Source: CAVQZA01 sp963718355 (GTDB lineage Bacteria > Actinomycetota > Thermoleophilia > Gaiellales > Gaiellaceae). From it: 64,000 bases of DNA. The notes below the pieces were generated by a model. The model was not told the origin of the DNA. It made no database searches and saw only the letters and a program-made list of their open reading frames with translations. This document shows positions 42,090 through 49,440 of this stretch, piece by piece. The DNA is taken from positions 62,001 through 126,000 of the forward strand of contig CAVQZA010000005.1 of NCBI GenBank assembly GCA_963718355.1, written 5' to 3'. Position numbers and translations under genes: made by a program. Each line of letters starts with the position of its first letter. Within the stretch, counting starts at the first letter, position 1.

Positions 42090-42245
42090 ATCCGGGCCAT
42101 CAAGCCTTACGTGATCCCTGCGGGACTCAGCGGCAACCAGCTCACGGCCTACCTCGAGGGCTACGCCGCTGCCGCAGCATTGACCGATCCCGCCCCCACT
42201 CACATCGGCTCGCTTCGCTCCGAGCTCTGCGTCTTGCGGGCGCTA
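42090..42245 (+). pseudogene. Broken second copy of the 41833-42039 protein
   Basis: GLSGNQLTAYLEGYAAAAAL and SLRSEL align with LHGEQVAAYREGYDAASLW and SLRADL of the preceding gene, but the frame then runs across the opposite-strand gene at 42243-42449, so the C terminus is lost or frameshifted. Confidence 0.4.
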
Positions 42246-42449
42246 GGCCGCCCCTTGCGACGAGGAATCTGCCTCAACGATCGCATCGAATCGGTCGGAC
42301 TCGTCGGGCACGATGCGCACCACCTGGTAGATCAGCGCCCCGAGAGCCTGGCTGATGGTGTCCCCGACCTTAAGCGCTTCATTCCGCTCAAGTTCGAAGC
42401 GGCGGCGCTCACTGCCATCGGGACCCGAAACCCGAACCTCGTAAACCAT
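42243..42449 (-). CDS. Very small conserved beta-strand protein, family member 2
   Basis: 68 residues from ATG 42449 with AGAGG upstream: MVYEVRVSGPDGSERRRFEL, LKVGDTISQALGALIYQVVRIVPDE. Same layout as 41554, 46703 and 59146 (Y-E-V/I-R, V-G-D-x-I, Y/W-x-V). TACGAT about 20 bases before the start is a possible -10 box. Function unknown. Confidence 0.6.
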   Translation of the reverse strand: MVYEVRVSGPDGSERRRFELERNEALKVGDTISQALGALIYQVVRIVPDESDRFDAIVEADSSSQGAA

Positions 42450-42524
42450 CGTGCCTCTGATCGTAGGCCCGCTAGCCAATCTCCGATCCTGGCCGATCGG
42501 TTAGACCTTCCCGCCGGCCGTCTG

Positions 42525-42538
42525 CGAACATGCGTTCG
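42525..42538. promoter_or_regulatory. SOS-box-like palindrome (LexA site)
   Basis: CGAACATGCGTTCG fits the Gram-positive/mycobacterial LexA box (CGAAC-N4-GTTCG). It ends on the first base of the GTG start at 42538. The same arrangement occurs at 44376-44389 on the minus strand ahead of a truncated copy of the gene. Confidence 0.55.
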
Positions 42539-42888
42539 TGACCGGGCAGGGCTCGCCACTCACCCGATTCCGCCGAGCGATCCAACACGGCTCACTCATC
42601 CTCGCGATCGATGCAGCAAAGGAGCAAGGGCGACTCGATCTCGGCGACGCCCTCTCACTTATCGAACTCGTGGCCGCGCAACGCGACGACCTATTCGAGC
42701 GATCGGCACTCAGGTGGCACGCCAGGTTCGAGCAAGAGGTGCCGGGCTTATCGCTCGAGGAATCAGCCTTGGCGCTGAGCGCGCTCCTTGCCCTTCGGCG
42801 AGTTCCTGACGACGGAACTGCGAACGAGGCGCTGAGCGTGCTGCTCAGCCGACACCATCTACGGCCGGCGCGAGTCGTTCGAGTGTGA
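42538..42888 (+). CDS. Conserved hypothetical protein behind an SOS-like box
   Basis: 116 residues, GTG start, likely leaderless since the SOS-like palindrome touches the start codon. Helical: GSPLTRFRRAIQHGSLILAIDAAKEQG, LDLGDALSLIELVAAQRDDLFERSALRWHARFEQEV, LSLEESALALSALLALRRVPDDG, SVLLSRHHLRPA. The first 14 residues recur in the truncated copy at 44310-44376. No enzymatic motif. If LexA binds the palindrome, the gene is DNA-damage-induced. Confidence 0.65.
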   Translation: MTGQGSPLTRFRRAIQHGSLILAIDAAKEQGRLDLGDALSLIELVAAQRDDLFERSALRWHARFEQEVPGLSLEESALALSALLALRRVPDDGTANEALSVLLSRHHLRPARVVRV

Positions 42889-43205
42889 CGCGAGGCCGAA
42901 CCCATGCGCGTGTCCTAGCGAACTGGTGTTGCGACCTGAACCAGCGCAAGAGGACACGCTGGCCGGATCGCATATGCGCGTCGAGGCAGAGGCAAGCTCG
43001 GAGGCCCGACGAATCGGCGTTGACGGCGTTCAACGCTGGCTTCCAACTCCGCGTTGACCTCGGGTTCGGCGACGGAGTCTCATGCACATCGCACGGCACC
43101 TGCCGAGATGTCGCCGACGTCCTAGCTAGCGTTGGCCCGCCGGACGTCGGAATGATCCACGAAGTGATGCGCCGTCATAGCCTGATTCCCGCGCCACCGG
43201 CCTGA
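42885..43205 (+). CDS. Doubtful small ORF after the SOS-box gene
   Basis: 106 codons from a GTG overlapping the previous stop. Middle part LTAFNAGFQLRVDLGFGDGV looks coding, the Arg-rich beginning does not. The opposite strand is equally open. Listed because the overlap would suit a coupled gene. Confidence 0.25.
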   Translation: MTRGRTHARVLANWCCDLNQRKRTRWPDRICASRQRQARRPDESALTAFNAGFQLRVDLGFGDGVSCTSHGTCRDVADVLASVGPPDVGMIHEVMRRHSLIPAPPA

Positions 43206-43293
43206 CGGTCGTACGCAATGGTTCGTCCGCGGCGAGTAACCAACCTGTAGCTGGTCCCTCACCCGTTGTTCCCGGTACTTCCCGTTTGTCGGG

Positions 43294-43321
43294 TTGTTTT
43301 GTCGCGGGGAGGCGCTAATAC
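43294..43321 (+). promoter_or_regulatory. Putative sigma-70-type promoter
   Basis: TTGTTT and TAATAC with a 16-base spacer, about 75 bases before the secreted-protein start at 43397; the most consensus-like promoter noticed in this GC-rich window. Confidence 0.35.
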
Positions 43322-43396
43322 TGCTGGCTTGGCCTGCGGTCGTTGCCGCGCCTGCGGCGTTCACTGTCTATCCGTGGGCGGAAGGGAGTCGGCGTG

Positions 43397-44149
43397 ATGC
43401 ATGGCATTCGTGCTGTCGCTGTTCTCGTCGTGGTCTGTGGTGCTCTTCTCTCGGTCGGCGGCGCCGGCGCGACTGGCCCGTACACGTGTGCGGGCGGGTT
43501 GATAGCGCCTGGAACGTACGGCTCGATCCATGTGGTCGGGAATTGCTGGCTGAGCAAGAGTTCCCACGATTCAGTGACAGTCCAGGCGGGGATCAACATC
43601 GCTAAGGGCGCTTCGCTCAACGCGATCACCGAGTCGGCGCTGAACGTGGGCGCGAACATCGTGGTCGAGCCCGGCGCGACGCTTGGCCTTGGCTGTTCTC
43701 CGTCGATAGGCTGCTCGTTCACAACGAGCGACCGCGTGGGCGGCTCGATAATCGGTGAGCAACCGCTCGGGCTGGTCATTCATAGCACCTGGATCGGGGG
43801 CAGCATCTCCTCCAGCGGCGGTGGTGGCGGCGTCTCCTGCGCGACCCCCTCCCCGTTGCCGATCGGAGCGCCCGCCTACAGCACACTGGAGGACAACACA
43901 ATCGGTGCGGGCCTCACCTTCAGCGGATATCAGTCGTGCTGGCTCGGCTTCTTCCGCAACACCGTTCACGGCAACATGACTATCAGCCACAACACGCTCG
44001 TCGATCCCGACGCAACCGAAGTCGCCAACAACACGGTCTTCGGAAACCTGGGCTGCTTCGACAACTCACCCCACGCCCAGTTCGGCGACTCGGGAGGCGG
44101 CCCAAACACCGTCACAGGCACCAAAACCGGGGAGTGCGCCTCACTCTAA
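43397..44149 (+). CDS. Secreted Gly/Ser-rich beta-helix-like protein
   Basis: About 250 residues from ATG 43397 (GTG 43394 alternative), GGAAGGGAG upstream. Signal peptide (IRAVAVLVVVCGALLSVGGAGA). The mature part has strand-turn repeats (TVQAGINIAKGASLNAITESALNVGANIVVEPGATLGLG; HGNMTISHNTLVDPDATEVANNTVFGNLGC) typical of a right-handed beta-helix with paired cysteines. Role unknown, probably extracellular or cell surface. Terminator at 44210-44246. Confidence 0.75.
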   Translation: MHGIRAVAVLVVVCGALLSVGGAGATGPYTCAGGLIAPGTYGSIHVVGNCWLSKSSHDSVTVQAGINIAKGASLNAITESALNVGANIVVEPGATLGLGCSPSIGCSFTTSDRVGGSIIGEQPLGLVIHSTWIGGSISSSGGGGGVSCATPSPLPIGAPAYSTLEDNTIGAGLTFSGYQSCWLGFFRNTVHGNMTISHNTLVDPDATEVANNTVFGNLGCFDNSPHAQFGDSGGGPNTVTGTKTGECASL

Positions 44150-44209
44150 CCGCGAGCGAAACGCCATGGCCCGCCCGCTCACGAGCGTGGTCCGGGCCAG
44201 AAGTCAGCT

Positions 44210-44246
44210 GGGTGGGCAGCACGTTGGGTATTGGTGCTGCCCACCC
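44210..44246 (+). terminator. Terminator hairpin of the secreted-protein gene
   Basis: GGGTGGGCAGCAC and GTGCTGCCCACCC form a perfect 13-bp stem with an 11-base loop, about 60 bases after the stop. Its stem resembles that at 40780-40822. Confidence 0.7.
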
Positions 44247-44309
44247 ACCCGGAGTGATGGTTCTCCAGCGCGGGGGCGACTGGCTCAAGCGAGTGGCCCG
44301 GGTCGGTTC

Positions 44310-44389
44310 TTTCCTTTCTTCCGGCCCGGGCCATCGCGCGACGGAAGCGGGTCAGGGGGGAGCCCTGCGCGGTCACGAACGCATGTTCA
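44310..44389 (-). pseudogene. Truncated copy of the SOS-box gene start
   Basis: On the minus strand the SOS-like CGAACGCATGTTCA (44376-44389 as read on the plus strand) ends at a GTG followed by codons for MTAQGSPLTRFRRA, nearly the same as the first 14 residues of the 42538 gene. Similarity stops there. The shared part includes about 10 bases upstream of the box. Confidence 0.55.
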
Positions 44390-44859
44390 GACGGCCGGGC
44401 GGAGATATAGGGGGCGCATACTTAGGCAGGCTCTGAGCCCCCCGCTGCGCTGCTCACGGAGGCGGCACGTCATCGAAGGCCTGAGGACGCTCAGCGGACT
44501 TCGCTTCTCCTAGTCTCCGCGTCGTCAGGCGATCAGGCCCGAGCCTTTGCGCCAGCGGAAAGCAGGCCCCACCCAGGCCGGCATCCTCTCCAGAACACCC
44601 CCGCCTAAACGGGGCCTGCAAGTTCACGGTGTCCCGCACAGCGGACGCCGCCGTCTTCGTCACCAGGCTGTTCCCACCGGGAAGATTGCCGTTCTCACAA
44701 TTCAGAGGCTCGGCAGGCGAAACGACACCGGGGCACCGTCAGGACATTTCGTCAATCGGCTGTGTCCTCGACTTCGTTGACGGGGACCACTCGCGCGCTC
44801 GGTGTCTAGGAGCATCCGAAAGCCGCACGTACGGCTACCTCGCCAGGCGCGCGCACTAG
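44390..44859. other. Stretch without recognised gene
   Basis: Several short frames on both strands with no motif, no ribosome site and no similarity to other parts of the window. Confidence 0.4.
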
Positions 44860-45078
44860 CTAAGAGTCGTCGTAGTCACGGAACGGAGGGAGGAAGTCAT
44901 CCTCGCCCGCGACCGATCCATGCTGAGAGCACCCCGGGCAATACACCGCGAGCCCGCGGCCTTCCGCGAGAAACGCCCGCCAGCCGGAAGCCTCGCCCTT
45001 CGCAACTAGGCTGCAACCAATGCATCTCAGGCGCTGCTGGATAACGCCCTCGCCGCGATTAGTCGGCAAACCCTCCAT
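44860..45078 (-). CDS. Small zinc-ribbon-like protein, paralogue 1
   Basis: 72 residues from ATG 45078: MEGLPTNRGEGV, LRCIGCSLVAKGEASGWRAF, AVYCPGCSQ, GEDDFLPPF. Two C-x-x-C pairs about 36 residues apart suggest a treble-clef or zinc-ribbon metal site. It is clearly related along its length to the protein at 46112-46321. Function unknown; such tiny zinc proteins often bind nucleic acid or protein partners. Confidence 0.65.
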   Translation of the reverse strand: MEGLPTNRGEGVIQQRLRCIGCSLVAKGEASGWRAFLAEGRGLAVYCPGCSQHGSVAGEDDFLPPFRDYDDS

Positions 45079-45229
45079 CGTTGGGAGTATGCGCCAGGGT
45101 CGAAGGGCTTGTCGCTCCCCTAAAGGCTAGAGCGACGGTACGCGGCCTGTCCGAGCGAGGAGCTTATGAGCCTTCACGGGCGATTATTCGCGTCCAGGTA
45201 GAGCCTTCGCTCCTCTATTGCCACCGCGC

Positions 45230-45877
45230 CTATCTGAGGTATACGGGGTCTTGACTCTTGAGGCCGTGGCTGAACGCCCAGCGAGCTAACTCGGTTCGGT
45301 TGGAAAGTTCGAGCTTGCGGTAGATGTTGGAGAGGTGGAACTTCACCGTCTGCTCGGTGACCCAGAGCTCCTTGGCGATCGCCTTGTTGGCAAGGCCACG
45401 CGCGACCGCCTCCATGATCCCGATCTCGCGAGTGGTCAGCCCGGCCGCGAGCGCTGCGGTGTCCTCGTTGATGCCGGGCAGCCCTTCGGTATGGAAAGCG
45501 GTCCCCTCGACAGCTTGGCGGATCGCCGAGGCGAGGTCCTGGGGGCCGACGCTCTTGACGATGTAGCCGCAAGCACCGCGCGCGAAGGCGGACTGAATCT
45601 GCTCCGGATCGGAACCCATCGAGCACATGACCACCCGCACGTCTGGGCAGCCGCCGCGAAGGCGGTCGAGGCAGGTGAGCCCATCCAGCCCAGGCATACG
45701 CACGTCGAGGAGCACCACATCGGGTTGGGTCCGAGCAACGATCGGAAGGACCTCGGGGCCGCTACGGACTTCCGCGACAATCTCAAAGCCACCGTCTAGC
45801 TCGAGCACCTGGCGTATACCGGCGAGCAACACCGGATGGTCGTCGGCAATCAAGATCCTCAAGATGTGCCCTCTCAT
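45230..45877 (-). CDS. NarL/FixJ-type response regulator
   Basis: About 215 residues from ATG 45877 (GGGGCGAA upstream); the longer frame to 45910 lacks support. Receiver domain: ILIADDHPVLLAGIRQVLE with the acidic pocket, phospho-acceptor in DVVLLDVRMPGLDG, and VKSVGPQDLASAI (Lys). C-terminal LuxR helix-turn-helix: LTTREIGIMEAVARGLANKAIAKELWVTEQTVKFHLSNIYRKL. Regulates target promoters after phosphorylation by a histidine kinase. No kinase gene is adjacent, so it is an orphan here. Confidence 0.9.
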   Translation of the reverse strand: MRGHILRILIADDHPVLLAGIRQVLELDGGFEIVAEVRSGPEVLPIVARTQPDVVLLDVRMPGLDGLTCLDRLRGGCPDVRVVMCSMGSDPEQIQSAFARGACGYIVKSVGPQDLASAIRQAVEGTAFHTEGLPGINEDTAALAAGLTTREIGIMEAVARGLANKAIAKELWVTEQTVKFHLSNIYRKLELSNRTELARWAFSHGLKSQDPVYLR

Positions 45878-46111
45878 TTCGCCCCGCGGCAGGAATCTGG
45901 AGTCCCACACTGCCTCCGTTTGCTCGGGTAGACAATCCCCAGATCGAGGGAATCAAGAGAACTTGCTGCCCGGGTGTCAGAAGGCTGGCTAACCGGCTCG
46001 TAGTACCGGGACAGCCAATCCCCGGGACGTTCGTAGGGCGCGCGCATGGCTAATGGCCTTCACAAACCCGCGCGTAAGCCGCGCGTACGGCGAGTCTCGT
46101 GATCGAGACCG

Positions 46112-46321
46112 TTACGAACCGTCTGAGTAAAAGGGCAAAGTGAACTCGTCCTCGCCGAACTCGCGCTCAGCACAATCAGGGCAATACGTGGATAGCTCTC
46201 TTTCGTAGTCCATGTAGATACGCCAGCCCCAAGCTTGCCCGCGCGCCACCGCCTCACACTCCGCGCATGTAAGCCGACGCGGCCGGACCCCAATGCCTCT
46301 GTTGGCCGGCAGCCCTTCCAT
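46112..46321 (-). CDS. Small zinc-ribbon-like protein, paralogue 2
   Basis: 69 residues from ATG 46321 (GTG 46330 possible): MEGLPANRGIGV, LTCAECEAVARGQAWGWRIY, STYCPDCAE, GEDEFTLPF. It aligns without gaps over most of its length to the protein at 44860-45078, with both C-x-x-C pairs kept. The ATG shared in the alignment decides the start. The response regulator lies between the paralogues. Confidence 0.65.
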   Translation of the reverse strand: MEGLPANRGIGVRPRRLTCAECEAVARGQAWGWRIYMDYERELSTYCPDCAEREFGEDEFTLPFYSDGS

Positions 46322-46702
46322 AGCTCTCACGGTAGGCCCTGATCATGCCTTGTCCCCCGACCGCAAGGCTAGGCCCGTCTCGCGGCTTAGCCAGCGGGCT
46401 CACCCATCCTTCACCCACGTATGGAGGGTCAGCCTGCCGCAATTCTTGAATCTTCCAGAACCCCGTAATGCCCGGCACCCAAAGCCAAGGGACCCCGGCC
46501 CCCGCTGACACCCACCACCGTCTGGCTCCACGTTCGCTTCTGCGGCCTGGAGAGGACGCGCGCGGAGACTCGAAGCATCCCCTCCAGGCCGCGCCGCAGC
46601 GAAGACATGCACGTCTCCCGTCCGGATAGGTTACAACGGATCGCGATCGATTATTGATCGAGGGGCTACGCTAAAGCAGGCGCTCGGTCGAGGAGGCGGC
46701 GA
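46322..46702. other. Intergenic stretch with a hairpin
   Basis: No gene recognised. GCGGCCTGGAG (46542-46552) and CTCCAGGCCGC (46582-46592) form a perfect 11-bp stem with a 29-base loop. AT-rich sequence around 46646-46670 may hold the promoter of the 46703 gene (TACGCT as a -10 candidate). Confidence 0.4.
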
Positions 46703-46960
46703 GTGCCTGTCTACGAGATAGTTCGTACCGTCCCAAGCGGCCGCTCCAGGATCAGCTTCACGGACCGCGAGAGGGTCAACGTCGGGGACGTCATCACAGT
46801 CGACCGTTGCCGATGGATCGTGATCTCGAAGGAGCCTCCCTTCCACGAACGCCGAATCGAACGGATCGTCCTTAGAGCAGAACCGCAGCCGCTTGCGAAG
46901 GGTGTGGGCGCTGAGATGGACGACCAGTCCACGAACGGTCCCCCGGGGATGGCCTTTTAA
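46703..46960 (+). CDS. Very small conserved beta-strand protein, family member 3
   Basis: 85 residues, GTG start behind GAGGAGG: VYEIVRTVPSGRSRISFTDRE, VNVGDVITVDRCRWIVISKEPP. Same layout as members at 41554, 42243 and 59146, with an extra basic/acidic tail (ERIVLRAEPQPLAKG). Predicted small beta-barrel, function unknown. Confidence 0.6.
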   Translation: MPVYEIVRTVPSGRSRISFTDRERVNVGDVITVDRCRWIVISKEPPFHERRIERIVLRAEPQPLAKGVGAEMDDQSTNGPPGMAF

Positions 46961-46969
46961 ACTAGGCGC

Positions 46970-47254
46970 ATGGTTGCCCGCACCTGGCGAGGCTGGACCC
47001 GGCGGGAAGACGCGGAGGCGTACGTCGCCTATCTCGAGCAGACAGGGATGCCGGCTACCGAAGTACGCCAGGGAATCGTGGAGCCTGGATCCTTCGGCAC
47101 GATGACGAGGAGCGCACAGAGTTCGTCACATTGACATTCTGGGAGTCGCTCGAAGCGACCCGCCGTTTCGCCGGCGACGATGTCGAGCGGGCTGTCTTCT
47201 ACGAGGATGACGACCGCTTCCCTCGTCGAGCACGAGGAGACGGTCACGCACTAG
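46970..47254 (+). pseudogene. Frameshifted antibiotic-biosynthesis-monooxygenase-like gene
   Basis: Frame one from ATG 46970 gives RTWRGWTRREDAEAYVAYLEQTGM; a second frame gives PGNRGAWILR, ERTEFVTLTFWESLEATRRF and DDVERAVFYEDDDRF; a third gives LVEHEETVTH and the stop at 47254. Together they rebuild a typical ferredoxin-fold ABM-type protein of about 95 residues. At least two indels (near 47065 and an extra C near 47221) break it. Confidence 0.65.
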
Positions 47255-47352
47255 CAGGTCGAATAGCAACGGCGTGCCCGGGCGGCCGGGCCGCCCCTGC
47301 CCGAGCGTTCAGGAATGTCACCTGAACTCGAACTTCGTCGTCCGTTCGTCGG

Positions 47353-47714
47353 TTAGTAGCTGAAGACGGTCGTGTCGTCTCCGGCCCACATTCCCACATT
47401 GGCGTCGCGCCAGCGATCTTGACGTTGCCGACCTTCTCGTGATCCGCGAGGCCGCGGGCGTTGAGGCAGATGGGGCAGAGCCAGAGTTCCCCGCCGCCGT
47501 CGGCGAACTGTTGGAACAGCCGCTCCAGTGGGGGCAGCCATTGCAGGCCTCGCCTTTCGTCTCACCGGGCAGCGCAAGGCCTACTGCATCCTTGGTGGCG
47601 AGATCACGACGGACTTACCCTGGTCGAGCGAGCGGTCGCGACGAGGAACGCGACGGTCACCCGTTCCGCGTCCTCCATACCCGTCGCGAGATTGACGAGA
47701 ACTTTTCCGGCCAT
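47353..47714 (-). pseudogene. Frameshifted DsrE-family gene
   Basis: Minus strand from ATG 47714: MAGKVLVNLATGMEDAERVT, VAFLVAT, then in shifting frames DQGKSVVI, LALPGETKGEACNGCPPLERLFQQF, ADGGGELWLCPICLNARGLAD and WAGDDTTVFSY to the stop at 47353. This order is characteristic of DsrE/DsrF-like sulfur-relay or peroxiredoxin-like proteins (Cys in G-C-P-P and C-P-I-C). At least three frame changes make it a clear pseudogene. Confidence 0.65.
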
Positions 47715-47882
47715 GCGATCTCCTATCTTCGACCCACGGGCGTTGGATATATTCGCCGAACGCGAGAGCCGACAACGGGGACGCGCTCACACGGCGCAGA
47801 ACTGGCAACGTGACGCCGGCCTGCCCCAGTGCTCAGGAATGTTCCCTTTGTGAGTCCTGGCTTCCTCGGGCTCTTCTTGGCC

Positions 47883-48242
47883 GTGAGATGGAATACGCTG
47901 CCGGGAAACAACCAAGGAGACGACGGTGGCGGTTGCATACGTTCAGGAGTTCCAGATCCAAGACGGCGACACGAGTACTGCGAATTACGACGCAGTAGCC
48001 GCGGCGCTCAATCTCCAAGACACGCCGGATGGCCTACTGATCCATACGGCTGGTTTCGACCACGACGGCGGCGTCTTTCGCATCTTCGATGTCTGGGAGA
48101 CGCGCGAACAGGGCGAGAAGTTCATGATGGATCGCCTTGGCCCGATCATCGAGCCGATGGCTGCTGCAGCCATGCAAAGCGGCGACACAAGCTTCACCCC
48201 GCCCAGCCGCGAAACATGGTACGAGCTTCACGACTCGATGAC
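47883..48242. repeat. 360-bp inverted duplication, copy B
   Basis: Reverse complement of 8701-9060. The two copies face each other across about 39 kb that includes the whole eCIS operon. Confidence 0.85.
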
Positions 48243-48249
48243 TTGCTAA
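47926..48249 (+). CDS. Small conserved protein, duplicated gene copy B
   Basis: 107 residues, same GTG start, ribosome site (AAGGAGA) and sequence as the gene at 8694-9017 except the last residue (Cys). Both copies are intact, and both keep a short related upstream block. No synonymous difference was seen, so the duplication is recent or maintained by gene conversion. Confidence 0.75.
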   Translation: MAVAYVQEFQIQDGDTSTANYDAVAAALNLQDTPDGLLIHTAGFDHDGGVFRIFDVWETREQGEKFMMDRLGPIIEPMAAAAMQSGDTSFTPPSRETWYELHDSMTC

Positions 48250-48711
48250 CACCGAACCAAGCCGCTACCGCCATCTCCGCGGGTCATTGATCCGGAACCG
48301 GCTCGTCGCTGCCGAGGATCAGGCACATTTGCGAGGGGATTGCCTTGGCGATCACAAACGCCAAGGGAGCCGACGTCGACGAAGCCGTCCTCCGCGCCTT
48401 CCAGCAAGCCGGCCCGAGGCTTCGATGGCATAGTCTTCCGCCACCACGATCGTCGCTCCGCACCGGCCGCGGCGTGCGGCGCCAAGATTTGAACCTCGAA
48501 GAGGAAGGCGACGAAGAGCGGCGAGCCGCACACGATCGACCTGACCCGGGCCAAGCGGCTACTTGAGGAACTGGTATCCGCAGACGAGCGACCAGGGCTG
48601 GTGTTCGAGCGCGAGGTCGGAGGTCGCCCCGGCCCCCCGCGATCTTCGCGCCGCTCGACGTTCGGCGCAATGAACGGTCTGTCGTTGCTCGGAAGCACGG
48701 CCGAGCCCGGG
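48250..48711. other. Debris without intact gene
   Basis: A plus-strand stretch at about 48520-48640 reads GEPHTIDLTRAKRLLEELVS and ADERPGLVFEREVGG, which looks like part of a real protein but has no start and fits no family I know. Nothing else recognised. Confidence 0.3.
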
Positions 48712-48716
48712 AAGTT

Positions 48717-48833
48717 CGCGGCCTCAGGGCCGTAGCCCGCCCGGAGGAGTTCCTCCAAACGCCAGGCGAAGATCTGATCTCGCTCGGTCTGCGTCGCGTC
48801 GGAGGAATCGGTTGGGGTTGGTGATCTGCTCAC
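48717..48833 (-). pseudogene. Truncated member of a small R-A-G-Y protein family
   Basis: From GTG 48833 the minus strand reads TERDQIFAWRLEELLRAGYG, PEAA, close to NERDRVFLWRREELRRAGYG, PEAAEVLA of the intact gene at 58708-58905. After PEAA the frame continues into unrelated sequence. Confidence 0.5.
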
Positions 48834-49440
48834 ACGTACTGGAATGTTCCCGTTTCAGATCGCGCGCAGCGTTCGGCACATACTCGACCGACTCAGAGCT
48901 AGAAGGGAATGCCGTTCGAGTCAGCGTTCAAGCGCGGCCACCTCGGGAGCGTGGCCGTCAGGCGGCTCGTCCTCGTTCGACGAGCCGCTGCATCTAGATG
49001 CAGTTCCGCTCAGCAACTAGTGGCTAGGCACCGCTAAGACCTAACCTAGCCTCGCGCAGCCGGACAAGCCGAATCGGCGTCAGGCGGGTTTGCGGACGAA
49101 CCACATCATCGCCTCGAAACGATAAAAGGGTAAGATTTGCAGGTATTTTCATATGCAAGCGCGAAGAGGTCGACGGTCGCGGAGATGCCGCCGCAAAGCC
49201 GATCACCGGCTCCGACCCGCAGACCGCTCCAGCCAAGGGAACGCGGAGGGACCACTTCAACGCGCTGGCTGCACCGCCAACAATTACTGCGATCACCGCC
49301 GCGACGATCCTTGTTCGGCCGGTTACGTCGTCAGCGACCCGGCATCCCCCGAGCGGGGGACGCCTTCACGAGACAGCGCCAGTAACGTTGTTGCTTCCTG
49401 CGCTCCTGATGCCGGTGAGAATCTGGTGCTCTGGAGTTCG
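48834..49440. other. Region upstream of the Ig-repeat gene
   Basis: Apart from the broken repeat copies, no gene is recognised. The Ig-repeat frame stays open back to 49153, but the upstream part has no secretion or domain signal. Confidence 0.4.
49085..49257 (-). repeat. Two broken copies of the dispersed repeat
   Basis: GGGTTTGCGG followed by ACCACATCATCGCCTCG (49088-49119) and GCTCCAGCCAAGGGAACGCG with GAGGGACCAC (49225-49255) match different parts of the repeat, each truncated. They flank a 100-base AT-richer segment. Confidence 0.5.
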
